From: Salinicoccus sp. RF5
GTDB taxonomy: Bacteria; Bacillota; Bacilli; Staphylococcales; Salinicoccaceae
Assembly: GCF_020786625.1 (NCBI RefSeq)
Contig: NZ_JAJGRC010000003.1
Location: 124,001-188,000, forward strand
Length of the DNA: 64,000 nucleotides
Direction: 5' to 3'
How positions within the stretch are numbered: position 1 is the first letter of the stretch; every line of letters starts with the position of its first letter. Of the stretch, positions 8,584 through 16,936 are shown in pieces. The notes beneath the pieces are model-generated. The model worked only from the letters and a program-made list of their open reading frames with translations. It did not search any database and was not told the DNA's origin. A program made the translations under genes and the position numbers.

Positions 8584-9789
8584 ATGCGGAAGAAGTTCTT
8601 AAAAGGAGTGGGTACGTTACTGATCACTACATCAATATTAGTTGGATGTGGTACTGATGCTGATGAGTCCAGTGAAAATTCTGCTGACTACTATGAATTG
8701 AATAATGAAATTGAGGATATCGGAGATATACTAGGAGACCATGACATTGTAATACTAGGTGAAAGTACGCATTGGTCATCTGAGATTGCGAAACAAAAGA
8801 CCGATCTCATCGATCACTTGGCAGAGCACCACGACTTCAACATATTGTTCTTGGAGACGGGCGACTCGGAATTCAACTACTATCAACAGAGCGGTTTGCC
8901 AATGACAGAGGGGGTTTCAGATCAGTATCGCCAAGAGAGTTTTAACAAATATTTGGCTGGGATAGCTGAGAATATCAAAACGCTGCCTATGGATTGGAAA
9001 CCCGTTTTCTCAGGCAATAGGGCAAGCGCCATCACAACTTTAGAAGAAAATATCGTGACCGAAATTTCTGGATACAGCCATGATCTTGCGGAAGAATTTA
9101 AGAGGTCTGAATTCGCGCTGCGTGACTGGTTTTCTAAAGGGGTTCTTCAAGGAAAAAAAGTGGGTCATCTTGAACGGTCTACAAATGTATATGAAGATAT
9201 TAGAAATCAGTCTTTCTTTAATAAATTAACTTCTGAAACACAAAACTATATCATTTCAAGACAGGAGAATATTGAAAAATACTATTCAAAAATCAGCTTT
9301 GAGGATGGCGTTGCTGAGTACAACGACTATCGAGAAATCGGGATGTCAGAGAAGGTATTAGAGCAAATGGACAGTAATGATAAAGCCATTGTCTGGGTGG
9401 CAAACCTCCATTCAAATTACGATGTTGCATCCATAGATTATACGAATGAGGTATATGTCGAAGACAAAATGAATGAGCGTGTTGAATCATTGGGTGCATT
9501 GCTTCAGGAGAGTGACTACAGTGTGTATAATGCAGGGCTGTTCCACAACGAAGCAGATGATTATGAAATCCTTCCCGAGGACTATGCAACACCGCGAAGT
9601 GAGAGTGATGAAACTTTGGAAGGCTATATCGGAAATCGCGTCCAAAAAGATATCTTTATCGATTTTGCTACAAGTGACTTTATTGAAAAAAATCAGTATA
9701 CAGTTTATTGGGCGGGATATTACGACTATAGAATGGTACCTCAGGAACAATTTGATGGCCTAATCTACATCGACCATATTAAAAAATGA
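8584..9789 (+). CDS. Erythromycin esterase-like lipoprotein
   Basis: A 401-residue lipoprotein with signal peptide and lipobox (SILVGCGT, Cys at residue 22), then a domain of the erythromycin esterase/Tiki-like superfamily. The motif ILGESTHWSSE (Glu and His) followed by FLETGDSEFN and later AIVWVANLHSNYD matches the metal/general-base layout of EreA-like proteins. It is expected on the outer face of the membrane. Resistance activity cannot be inferred: most members of this family act on unknown substrates. It starts with AAAGGAG before ATG 8584. Confidence 0.75.
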   Translation: MRKKFLKGVGTLLITTSILVGCGTDADESSENSADYYELNNEIEDIGDILGDHDIVILGESTHWSSEIAKQKTDLIDHLAEHHDFNILFLETGDSEFNYYQQSGLPMTEGVSDQYRQESFNKYLAGIAENIKTLPMDWKPVFSGNRASAITTLEENIVTEISGYSHDLAEEFKRSEFALRDWFSKGVLQGKKVGHLERSTNVYEDIRNQSFFNKLTSETQNYIISRQENIEKYYSKISFEDGVAEYNDYREIGMSEKVLEQMDSNDKAIVWVANLHSNYDVASIDYTNEVYVEDKMNERVESLGALLQESDYSVYNAGLFHNEADDYEILPEDYATPRSESDETLEGYIGNRVQKDIFIDFATSDFIEKNQYTVYWAGYYDYRMVPQEQFDGLIYIDHIKK

Positions 9790-9879
9790 TGAGTTGAGAT
9801 ATAACAATAATAGAAGTGAAACCCCCTATAGCTTAATAAAAACCTCCATAAAACACTGACAAGAATACTAGGAGGTACA

Positions 9880-9951
9880 ATGATGAAGTCGTTGATAAAC
9901 AATGGCTTCATCATTTATTTTATTGGAAGAAAGTTAAAAGACTATTCATGA
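9880..9951 (+). CDS. Possible 22-23 residue peptide overlapping an inverted repeat
   Basis: GGAGGT at 9871-9876 is followed by ATG at 9880 and 9883, opening a short frame whose product has a hydrophobic core (GFIIYFIG) and basic tail (RKLKDYS). The first part of the frame also forms an inverted repeat (AATGATGAAG at 9879-9888, CTTCATCATT at 9906-9915) followed by T-rich sequence. The stretch may therefore be a small membrane peptide, a terminator between convergent genes, or both. It overlaps the end of the esterase gene by 10 bases. Confidence 0.35.
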   Translation: MMKSLINNGFIIYFIGRKLKDYS

Positions 9952-10823
9952 TTGACAACTTCTCTGATGTTTTGTGCAATCAGCTGCCAAGCCTCACGGG
10001 CTTTTTCTTTCGGGCCGAAATGCGTAAAGGCATGACCGCAGCCTGTGAAGAGAACATCCTGGACGCTTACACCTGCAGCCTTTAATTTCTCAGCGTAAAC
10101 TTCAGCTTCCGGTCTGAAGGCATCATGCTCAGCAATTAGGATGAGGGCAGGGGCCAAATGGTCGTCTACATCGGCAAAGACAGGGGAGGCGAGGGGATTC
10201 CTGGCCATTTCCTTTTCAGGCACATAGCATATGTTCAAAAAGTGTGCGGCCTGCGGGAATTGCGCGCGCAACTTATTTGGTTCGGGCTTCTCTGAATATG
10301 GTGTGACGAAATCTAGCATCGGATAGGACAGAACTTGCAGAAGCGGCTGCTTTTCCGATTTCTCCTCAAGTAGGAGGCAGAATGCAGCTGCAAAGTTGCC
10401 GCCTGAACTTTGGCCGCCCACCATCACTTTTTCAGAATCGATGGCGAGCTCTTTCGCATGCTCCTTCATCCATTGGAACACTTCATAGCTCTGTTCGATC
10501 GCTTTTGGGAATGGATACTCCGGCGCCTTCACATAATCGATGTTGAGGACGACGCATCCCGTCTCATTGGCGAGATAGCGGCAATACGGATCATCCATAT
10601 CCTTATCATTCATAATGAAGGCACCCCCGTGGAAATTGATGTAGACGGGGTGCTTTTTTTGTTCTGCCTCCAATGGATAATACAGCGTTATTGCGGTGGG
10701 ACCGATGGTTGTTTCCACCATGATATCCTTCTTGCTTCCTACAGGCTGCTGATCAATCATTGGATTTTTTGCTGCCTTATTTGGAAGAAGTCGCAGTAAT
10801 TTGGCAAAGATGGTTTTGAGCAT
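9942..10823 (-). CDS. Hormone-sensitive-lipase-type esterase at the end of the carotenoid operon
   Basis: A 293-residue alpha/beta hydrolase of the HSL/carboxylesterase family, with oxyanion motif NFHGGAF, nucleophile GGQSSGG, acid in AEHDAFRPE and His in GCGHAFTHFG. It is cytosolic or membrane-associated through a basic, hydrophobic N-terminus (LKTIFAKLLRLL). It starts 22 bases after crtQ in the same direction, so it is the last gene of the crt operon. The classic staphyloxanthin operon has no esterase here. A role in trimming acyl-glucosyl carotenoids or supplying acyl groups is possible but is inference. Confidence 0.85.
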   Translation of the reverse strand: MLKTIFAKLLRLLPNKAAKNPMIDQQPVGSKKDIMVETTIGPTAITLYYPLEAEQKKHPVYINFHGGAFIMNDKDMDDPYCRYLANETGCVVLNIDYVKAPEYPFPKAIEQSYEVFQWMKEHAKELAIDSEKVMVGGQSSGGNFAAAFCLLLEEKSEKQPLLQVLSYPMLDFVTPYSEKPEPNKLRAQFPQAAHFLNICYVPEKEMARNPLASPVFADVDDHLAPALILIAEHDAFRPEAEVYAEKLKAAGVSVQDVLFTGCGHAFTHFGPKEKAREAWQLIAQNIREVVNHE

Positions 10824-10845
10824 GACTGACCTCGCTTTTCTAGCA

Positions 10846-11952
10846 TTATTTGACGTTGATTTTCCGACCTTTCCAGTTCACCGAACGCAGTACATGGACC
10901 CGGAAGATGGAGTATACGAATACACCGGCAAAAAAGGCGAACAGGATGGGATGGAAGATGAAGATATACCTTTTGAAGTTGCCGCATCTTCGGGCGAAAA
11001 CCATGGTCTGGAGGGCATAGAGAAGATACACTGCCCCGGTAAGCACAATCAGCGCCGGGTCCAGTGCGGTGAGTGAAGAAACGAATGCTCCGGTGCTTAT
11101 GAAGCTGCCGGAAATCCAGACGATGGTCATCAGCATGACTACAGGATGGGTCGCTTGTGAGCCGAGCGCGAAGCTTTTGCACCAGCCCTCGACAAGGCTT
11201 CTGAACCCTTCCGGATACATGCGGAAGGATATGACGTCTTTGCCGCCCATACAATGGACGGGCAAGTTCTGGTCGAGATACGCCTGTCCCAATGCCAGGT
11301 CGTCCATGATGGCCTCCTGGATTCCCCTATGCCCGCCTGTCGAAAGGTAGTCGTCCCTATCAGACAGGATGCAGGGGCCAAACGACCCTGCAGGTCTGAA
11401 GCGCTTCCCCCAGACGGTGAATACATTCATCCCCACGACAACAATCACATTGAAGATGGCTGAAAGATTCTCGTACATGTCCTCGATGCGATGGAACGGC
11501 TGCAGGGATAAGATGCCCCGGGCCCCTTTCCGTCGATAAAGCGCCAACAGATCCTGAAGGCTGTCGGGGGTGCTGAAGCGTGTATCGGCATCGAGGAAAA
11601 GGAGCCATTCCCCTTTCGAATGCTGGACACCGTGCCAGCAGGCTGACGATTTCCCTGCACCGGCCTCCTTGGATTCATTACGCAGTATTGTAGCATCAAA
11701 GGCCGATGCGACAGAAACTGTATCATCCGTGGAGTCATCGTCGATGACCAGAACTTCAAATGATCTGAAATTCTGCTCCTGCAGGGATCTGAGCAGGGCG
11801 GAAATCCTTTCTGCTTCATTCCTGGCCGGAATGATGATGGATACGAAAGGGTATTTGGCACCTTCCCCCCGGCCTGACGGGCGGGGGAGGGACCAGAACA
11901 TGAGTGTCCCGACAACAATTGTAAAACCTCCGACTATAAGATTGATCATCAT
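10846..11952 (-). CDS. crtQ: 4,4'-diaponeurosporenoate glycosyltransferase
   Basis: A 368-residue membrane-bound family-2 glycosyltransferase resembling staphylococcal CrtQ, which glucosylates diaponeurosporenoate in staphyloxanthin synthesis. Seen: an N-terminal membrane segment (NLIVGGFTIVVGTLMFW), the GT-A core VSIIIPARNEAERI with VIDDDSTDDT, a DADTRF DxD motif, the acceptor-region ED-like DDLALGQ, and C-terminal membrane helices from about 290 to 355. GGGGGAG precedes two adjacent ATGs. It follows crtN by 14 bases. The identification rests on motif order and the crt context. Confidence 0.9.
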   Translation of the reverse strand: MMINLIVGGFTIVVGTLMFWSLPRPSGRGEGAKYPFVSIIIPARNEAERISALLRSLQEQNFRSFEVLVIDDDSTDDTVSVASAFDATILRNESKEAGAGKSSACWHGVQHSKGEWLLFLDADTRFSTPDSLQDLLALYRRKGARGILSLQPFHRIEDMYENLSAIFNVIVVVGMNVFTVWGKRFRPAGSFGPCILSDRDDYLSTGGHRGIQEAIMDDLALGQAYLDQNLPVHCMGGKDVISFRMYPEGFRSLVEGWCKSFALGSQATHPVVMLMTIVWISGSFISTGAFVSSLTALDPALIVLTGAVYLLYALQTMVFARRCGNFKRYIFIFHPILFAFFAGVFVYSIFRVHVLRSVNWKGRKINVK

Positions 11953-11966
11953 CTCCCCCTTTCATT

Positions 11967-13484
11967 TCATTCAGTGGATGGGCTGCCTTTGTCGTCCTGG
12001 ATGAGTTCCCGGGCAGCGATTTGGGCGGACAGCAGTACAATCGGGACGCCTGCCCCTGGATGTGTGCTGCTGCCTGTGAAATACAAGTTGGAACAGCTCG
12101 GCGATTTGCTCTGCGGCCGCTTGTGGATGCTTTGAGAAAGGGTGGGCTGCAGCCCGAATGCGGCACCGTTGTAGGCATTGAACCTGGATTCGAAATCGAG
12201 TGGTGTGAAATGTGTTTCTGAAACGATCTCCTGCTCGATATTTTCAAACCCGCGTATCTGCTTCAAGGTGTCCAAAATGTATGTACGGTAGTATTCGATC
12301 GTCTCATCGTTCCACTCATAGTCCGCCGTACCGAGGTCGGACACCGGCATCAGGATATATAGTCCATCCTTTCCTTCCGGTGCGAGTGTCGGATCGAGCT
12401 TCGAGGCGATATAGACGTAGAAGGAGGCATGGTCCAGCTTTTTACCTTCAAAGATGTCCTTCATGTTCTTCTCGAGTGATTCATTGAAGATGAAATTATG
12501 GATGTGCTCGACATCATCATACTTCCGGTCCATACCCAGGTAGAGGAGGAAGGCGGAACAGGAATATTTCATGCCGTCGATCTTCCGATCGGTGAATTTC
12601 CCTTTGGCGCGGGGGCTTTTCACCAGGTTTTTCATCGCATACGGGAAATCGGCGTTGCAGACCACATATTCGGCATCGATCTTCCTGTCATCCACCTTGA
12701 TGCCGGTCGCCCGTCCGGCATCGATGGAGATCTCCTGCACTGCGCTTCCATAGAAGATTTCCCCGCCAAGTTCCTCAAACAACCGTTCCATGGCCGTTGC
12801 CATCGTATACATACCGCCTTTGATGAACCATATCCCGTACAGGAACTGGATCATCGGAATCATCGAATAGAAGGACGGGCCGGTGAAGGGGGAGACGCCT
12901 ATGTACAATGTCTGGAACCCCATGACCTGCTTCAGGCGTTCACTGTTTATATATCTTCCGATGAAGTTGTCCGCTGTACCCACCAGTTTCACTTTCGGTG
13001 CCTTCCTCAACATCGAAAGGTTATAGAAGTCGCTTCTTTTGTGGAAAGGCCGTCCGAGGATGTTGTCCTGGGCGAAGATATATCCTTTATAGATATCATG
13101 CATATAGTTGAGGAAGCCTTCCGTATCCCCCGGGCTGATGGACTCGATCATCCTGGTCAACTCGGTCAGGTCGGAGGAGATGTCGATGGGCCTATCCGGA
13201 GCATCGCTGAAGTACACACGGTACATGGGATCCAACTTCTCCATTGGAATGTAGTCGTCGGAGTCACGTCCGCAAAGTTCGAATATTTCACGGTACAGTT
13301 CCGGCATCATGACGATGCTCGGCCCGAGGTCGAACTGGTACCCATCCTTTTCAATCCGGTTCATTTTTCCGCCCGGAGTGGCATCCTTCTCATGGATCTC
13401 CACTTGATAGCCGGCGTGCTGCAGTCTGATGGCGCTTGCCAGCCCTGCCACACCCGCACCAATGACGATCACTTTCTTAGTCAT
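11967..13484 (-). CDS. crtN: 4,4'-diapophytoene desaturase
   Basis: A 505-residue FAD-dependent carotenoid desaturase. The N-terminal dinucleotide motif VIGAGVAGLASAIRL, the GPSIVMMPELY segment, FQTLYIGVSPFTGPS with the following FIKGGMYTMA, and the C-terminal THPGAGVPIVL match staphylococcal CrtN closely; this distinguishes it from the CrtP paralog upstream. It converts 4,4'-diapophytoene to 4,4'-diaponeurosporene. In S. aureus crtM (dehydrosqualene synthase) lies beside crtN; here it is absent and crtQ follows directly. Confidence 0.93.
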   Translation of the reverse strand: MTKKVIVIGAGVAGLASAIRLQHAGYQVEIHEKDATPGGKMNRIEKDGYQFDLGPSIVMMPELYREIFELCGRDSDDYIPMEKLDPMYRVYFSDAPDRPIDISSDLTELTRMIESISPGDTEGFLNYMHDIYKGYIFAQDNILGRPFHKRSDFYNLSMLRKAPKVKLVGTADNFIGRYINSERLKQVMGFQTLYIGVSPFTGPSFYSMIPMIQFLYGIWFIKGGMYTMATAMERLFEELGGEIFYGSAVQEISIDAGRATGIKVDDRKIDAEYVVCNADFPYAMKNLVKSPRAKGKFTDRKIDGMKYSCSAFLLYLGMDRKYDDVEHIHNFIFNESLEKNMKDIFEGKKLDHASFYVYIASKLDPTLAPEGKDGLYILMPVSDLGTADYEWNDETIEYYRTYILDTLKQIRGFENIEQEIVSETHFTPLDFESRFNAYNGAAFGLQPTLSQSIHKRPQSKSPSCSNLYFTGSSTHPGAGVPIVLLSAQIAARELIQDDKGSPSTE

Positions 13485-13538
13485 GCATACACCTCTTTCT
13501 GAAATGAAGGACCCGGAAGGTTCTAAAACTCTCCCGAG

Positions 13539-14012
13539 TCACGACAGCATTCTTCTGATTCTTCCGCGGTTGTATCTTTGTGTGATGATGAGGGGCAGGT
13601 TGAAGACGACTGCATAGACGATCATCAGCCAGCCCACAAGCGGTGGGTTCCACAGGAAGAAGAGCGGAGCGGGCACGATCGACAGCCAATGTGTCAGCTC
13701 AGCCCGTTTCGTCTCCATGGCAAACATTTCGAGGTCTTCCCTGCCTGTGCCATGCAGTGATTTCTTTTGATATCCCCTCTTGAACAGGGTGGCCCCGTCG
13801 ATCAATCTGCCTTTCCATGCCTTCACCCGAAACAGCTGCTGCCATATCTCGCCTGACTTTTCCCATGAATAGATGCGGGACCAGAAGGCATTGTTCTGGA
13901 ATACTGCAGCCGGGAGCTTCAGGCAGAGGGCGGAGATGGCCATATGGAAGAAGAGCCAGGCGACTATGTCGATGACGATGGTCCAGAACAGGGATAATGA
14001 GATCACTTGCAT
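13539..14012 (-). CDS. crtO: Glycosyl-4,4'-diaponeurosporenoate acyltransferase
   Basis: A 157-residue integral membrane protein resembling CrtO, the last enzyme of staphyloxanthin synthesis, which esterifies the glucosyl carotenoid. N-terminal helices (residues 3-30) and a C-terminal pair (about 115-145) flank a basic loop with the family-like YSWEKSGEIWQ, KAWKGRLIDG and FKRGYQKKSL. AGGAGG precedes the ATG. It sits between crtP and crtN, while in S. aureus crtO precedes crtP, so gene order has been shuffled. Confidence 0.88.
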   Translation of the reverse strand: MQVISLSLFWTIVIDIVAWLFFHMAISALCLKLPAAVFQNNAFWSRIYSWEKSGEIWQQLFRVKAWKGRLIDGATLFKRGYQKKSLHGTGREDLEMFAMETKRAELTHWLSIVPAPLFFLWNPPLVGWLMIVYAVVFNLPLIITQRYNRGRIRRMLS

Positions 14013-14096
14013 GGCCGAACCTCCTAAGCATCTTCATTTTCGCAGGCGTCATTTGCGGCAGTGTCCTGAATCACGCACAAGCTTCAGAAGGAGACG

Positions 14097-15587
14097 TCAC
14101 TCATCAACCGAATCCCTCTGGACGATCTGGTTGCTGACATGCTGGCCGCTCAATGTCACCATCGGCATCCCGCCTCCAGGGTTCACCGTACCGCCGACGA
14201 AGTAGAGGTTGTCATAGTGCGCGCTTTGCTTTGGATGCTTGAATCCCTTGTTCTTCTTGCGGTCGGAGAGGGTGCCGTAGATCGCCCCCCGGTCGGAGCC
14301 GTACACCCGCTGGATGTCCTCCGGCGTCCATACATCTCTTGTCACGATGTTCTCACGCAGATCCGTGAGGCCCATGCGTTCAAGCTTGATCAGCGTCTGT
14401 TCTGCAAACCGCTCGTAGGCTTCAGCCGTGAATGGCTCGTCCTGGATATATGGGATATGCGGGAGCACCTTCAAGTTCTCATGTCCCGGCGGCGCCTGGT
14501 CCGGATCCGTCTTATTGACGTTCACGAGATAGATGACCGGATCATCCGGCAGTTCATGCTTATGGAATATCTTATCCATCTGCTTCTTCATATCTTCTGC
14601 GAAGAAGAAGTTGTGGTGGGCAAGCTGGGGGTAGGTCTTTTTGACCCCGAGGTGCATGACCAGGCCGGAACTCGCAGGTTCGAATTTCTTTTTGATTTTC
14701 CGGACATAGTCCTCATGTCCGCCAATCAACTGTTCGTAGGTCGGAATGACCTCCATATTGGATACGTAATAGTCTGCATCCAGTTGTGTACCATCATCCA
14801 GTACGGCGCCGGTGATCCTGCCTTCTGAATTTCGGAGTTCAGAAATATGCTGCCCTGTATGGATCGTCACACCGACCTCCTCGGCAAGCTGGACGAGCCC
14901 TTTGGCCAGGTTGTCCATGCCACCCGGTACATACCATACGCCCTGGTCATGCTGCATATATATCATCATATTCAATACAGCCGGTGCATCGTAGGGGGAG
15001 GAGCCGACATATTTGATGAAGTAGGAAAGCATATCGCTCAGCTGCTTATTGCTGATCCGTTTGTCGATCGCCTGGCGTACCGTCGAAAACAGATCAAAGC
15101 CCTTCAGAGTACTGAATACCCCTTGATACTTCAAAATGTCCTTCTTATCATCGACCCCTTTGAAGTAGCTCTGTTCGGTTGTATCATACAGCTTCTTGGA
15201 GTAGGCGAGCAGTTTTTCATACTGCTTGATGTCCTTTTTATCCAATGATGGATTCTTTTCCAGCATGTCATCCATATCTTCATACAGATCGATGACATTG
15301 CCATCCGGGAAGAAGGAGCGCCACTGATGATCCAGCTTGACCGTCGGCACATAATCCGCCATCTTCTTTCCGCTCGCGGTAAAGAGCTTCTCAAACACTT
15401 TCGGCATCGTCAAAATGGAAGGGCCGAGGTCAAAGCCGAAGCCATCCTGCTCCAGACGGTTCAATTTCCCGCCCAAGTGGTCATTCTTCTCATATAACGA
15501 TACATCATATCCCTTTTGTGCCAGGGAAATGGCGGCTGATAACCCACCAAGCCCGCCGCCGATGATCAATACGCTTTTTTGTGGCAT
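14097..15587 (-). CDS. crtP: 4,4'-diaponeurosporene oxygenase
   Basis: A 496-residue FAD-dependent oxidoreductase of the carotenoid desaturase/oxidase family. Hallmarks of CrtP over CrtN are GFGFDLGPSILTMPKVFEKL, HQWRSFFPDG, YFIKYVGSSPYDAPAVL, FEPASSGLVMHLGV and the C-terminal VNPGGGMPMVTLSGQ. The N-terminal nucleotide-binding motif is LIIGGGLGGLSAAI. It oxidises the terminal methyl group of diaponeurosporene. It is first in the operon crtP-crtO-crtN-crtQ-esterase, and its upstream region carries copy B of the shared promoter element. Confidence 0.93.
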   Translation of the reverse strand: MPQKSVLIIGGGLGGLSAAISLAQKGYDVSLYEKNDHLGGKLNRLEQDGFGFDLGPSILTMPKVFEKLFTASGKKMADYVPTVKLDHQWRSFFPDGNVIDLYEDMDDMLEKNPSLDKKDIKQYEKLLAYSKKLYDTTEQSYFKGVDDKKDILKYQGVFSTLKGFDLFSTVRQAIDKRISNKQLSDMLSYFIKYVGSSPYDAPAVLNMMIYMQHDQGVWYVPGGMDNLAKGLVQLAEEVGVTIHTGQHISELRNSEGRITGAVLDDGTQLDADYYVSNMEVIPTYEQLIGGHEDYVRKIKKKFEPASSGLVMHLGVKKTYPQLAHHNFFFAEDMKKQMDKIFHKHELPDDPVIYLVNVNKTDPDQAPPGHENLKVLPHIPYIQDEPFTAEAYERFAEQTLIKLERMGLTDLRENIVTRDVWTPEDIQRVYGSDRGAIYGTLSDRKKNKGFKHPKQSAHYDNLYFVGGTVNPGGGMPMVTLSGQHVSNQIVQRDSVDE

Positions 15588-15639
15588 TCAAGACATCTCC
15601 TTAAAATAGAAAATAGCTGCTGCTCATTTATATATGGAC

Positions 15640-15690
15640 TTTAAAAATTTGGAAATTTAGTGATACTGGTATCATACCAAATAAATACAA
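15640..15690 (-). promoter_or_regulatory. Shared promoter element, copy B (carotenoid operon)
   Basis: On the minus strand it contains ATTTGGTAT, GATACCA, GTAT and, 24 bases on, AAATTTTTAAA, the same spacing as copy A. TGGTATCATACCA (plus strand 15668-15680) is a perfect 13-base palindrome with a one-base centre, the clearest operator-like piece in the set. It lies about 50-100 bases upstream of crtP. Confidence 0.7.
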
Positions 15691-15755
15691 GCATTAATAT
15701 TTAGAGGTATGCGCCATGGGCGCATTGTGGAAGAGAAGGCATCTCTGTACTCCCG

Positions 15756-16096
15756 TCAATTGATGGCGATGGAGAGCTTGTAGTTCACATGGGATTCCAG
15801 CTGGACGAGAAATTCATCCAGTACTCTGTTTGAAGGGAAGCGGCATTCGAGGAGATAGCACCCGTCCCCACTGATCTTATGGTTTCGGACGACGTACTGT
15901 TCGTTGGCCGCCACCAGGTTCAAATAGGGTGTATGATAAGAGCTGCTTGTAAATATGGTGATGAAGGCATGGACCGGATAGCCCATCTTTTCCGAGTTCA
16001 CTTTGATGGTGAACACTTAGATGACTCCCGCATCTTCCGGCTTTTCCACCCGGGCCGAAGCGCATCCAGAATGAGCGAATCTGTATCGTCGAGCAT
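15756..16096 (-). pseudogene. Decayed Lrp/AsnC-family regulator
   Basis: The ATG at 16096, preceded by AAAGGAG, opens LDDTDSLILDALRP, the typical Lrp/AsnC start. The frame then runs GWKSRKMRESSK and stops at a TGA after about 33 residues. From 16016 a second frame carries an apparently complete C-terminal ligand-binding (RAM) domain of about 86 residues, from VNSEKMGYPVHAFITI to VNYKLSIAIN. A functional Lrp protein needs about 150 residues in one frame; here most of the helix-turn-helix has been deleted and the frame shifted. It lies upstream of the crt operon. Confidence 0.75.
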
Positions 16097-16266
16097 AGGG
16101 CGTCTGCTCCTTTCATTGGTCATCAAATATTATGGCATGACATATCAAATCCCCCATCCATTGAGATGGATTGGGGGTGATTTATTGTATTCTATATAAT
16201 CATCAAAGGAATAGGTATGTTAAAAAAACCGACATGGCAAGTGTAGTGTTCCTCCGAAATTTAGAC

Positions 16267-16341
16267 CTAAAATCTAACTTCCGGGGGCAACTCAAAGTCC
16301 GCATTGGGACGAAATTCTATCCATATCAGCTCTAGCATCAT
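16267..16341 (-). CDS. Possible 24-residue peptide, translationally coupled
   Basis: The ATG at 16341 overlaps the TGA of the preceding small frame (ATGA) and opens MMLELIWIEFRPNADF followed by ELPPEVRF and a stop. The coupling and non-random composition are the only support; no family is recognised. The imperfect inverted repeat at about 16251-16285 overlaps its end. Confidence 0.2.
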   Translation of the reverse strand: MMLELIWIEFRPNADFELPPEVRF

Positions 16342-16532
16342 TTTCGTTGTAATTCATATTCTCTTTCCTGCATTTCTTCAAGTATGTGCTGTTTTTGTGG
16401 GTTCTTGCGTGGCCTATCGATTGTACGCATACCAGGCATGAAATCGGGATTGACACGCCTTGCTGCCCGGATTGCTTGTGACCTTCTTTTTGCATTTCTT
16501 TCACGAATATCTGATAATTTCGCAGTTTTCAT
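16338..16532 (-). CDS. Small basic protein (64 aa), unknown
   Basis: The frame encodes a Lys/Arg-rich peptide (RERNAKRRSQAIRAARR, then RPRKNPQKQH and EEMQEREYELQRK). It may begin at ATG 16532 or at the upstream ATG 16559. A TATAAT box with TG-like extension lies upstream on the minus strand near 16578-16583. Such proteins are often DNA-binding accessory or antitoxin-like proteins; I do not recognise this one. The surrounding 16.2-16.9 kb region is AT-rich and otherwise empty. Confidence 0.4.
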   Translation of the reverse strand: MKTAKLSDIRERNAKRRSQAIRAARRVNPDFMPGMRTIDRPRKNPQKQHILEEMQEREYELQRK

Positions 16533-16559
16533 CCTGGTCACCCCACTTTTGAGTTTCAT

Positions 16560-16936
16560 TAATTTATATAGTATTTATTATACAGCGTTTTAGATTAAAA
16601 TGGAAATTTACAACTTTTAAGGATTTAGCTCTATATATATAAATGATGGATGTAATTTTGAAGCAAGTTATAATCGGTAATCCATGATTATACTGTTAAC
16701 CTAGCTTAAAAACCTTTGTGTCTGACTTCGCTTGTAAATAGTGACTGAAATCTTCAATATGATTAAACTATGCACTTATATAAATCTGTCATAGCAACCC
16801 TGATTTTCCAACAGATCTACCCTTCTCAATTTGAGAAATCAAACTATTAAAAATACTTTCTGAGGATGATTAGAAGCCCCCTAATCCAACACCAGAGAAC
16901 CAGTGAAATAAATATCCTGTAATGTCTATTTAGGGT
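16560..16936. other. AT-rich intergenic region
   Basis: I see no gene here. It contains the TATAAT-type box serving the small minus-strand frame and a short CCCCCTAATCC/GGTTCTCTGG-like stretch near 16876-16905 that recalls sequence beside the direct repeat at 27465. Nothing else is supported. Confidence 0.4.

Noticed and set aside
8584-9789. Macrolide resistance from the erythromycin-esterase-like gene
   Set aside because: Only superfamily motifs are present; it is a lipoprotein with an acidic tether, and most such proteins are not resistance enzymes.
12498-13502. A long plus-strand open frame of 334 codons
   Set aside because: It is exactly antisense to crtN, has no ribosome site and its product is low in recognisable motifs; it is a shadow of a GC-rich coding region.
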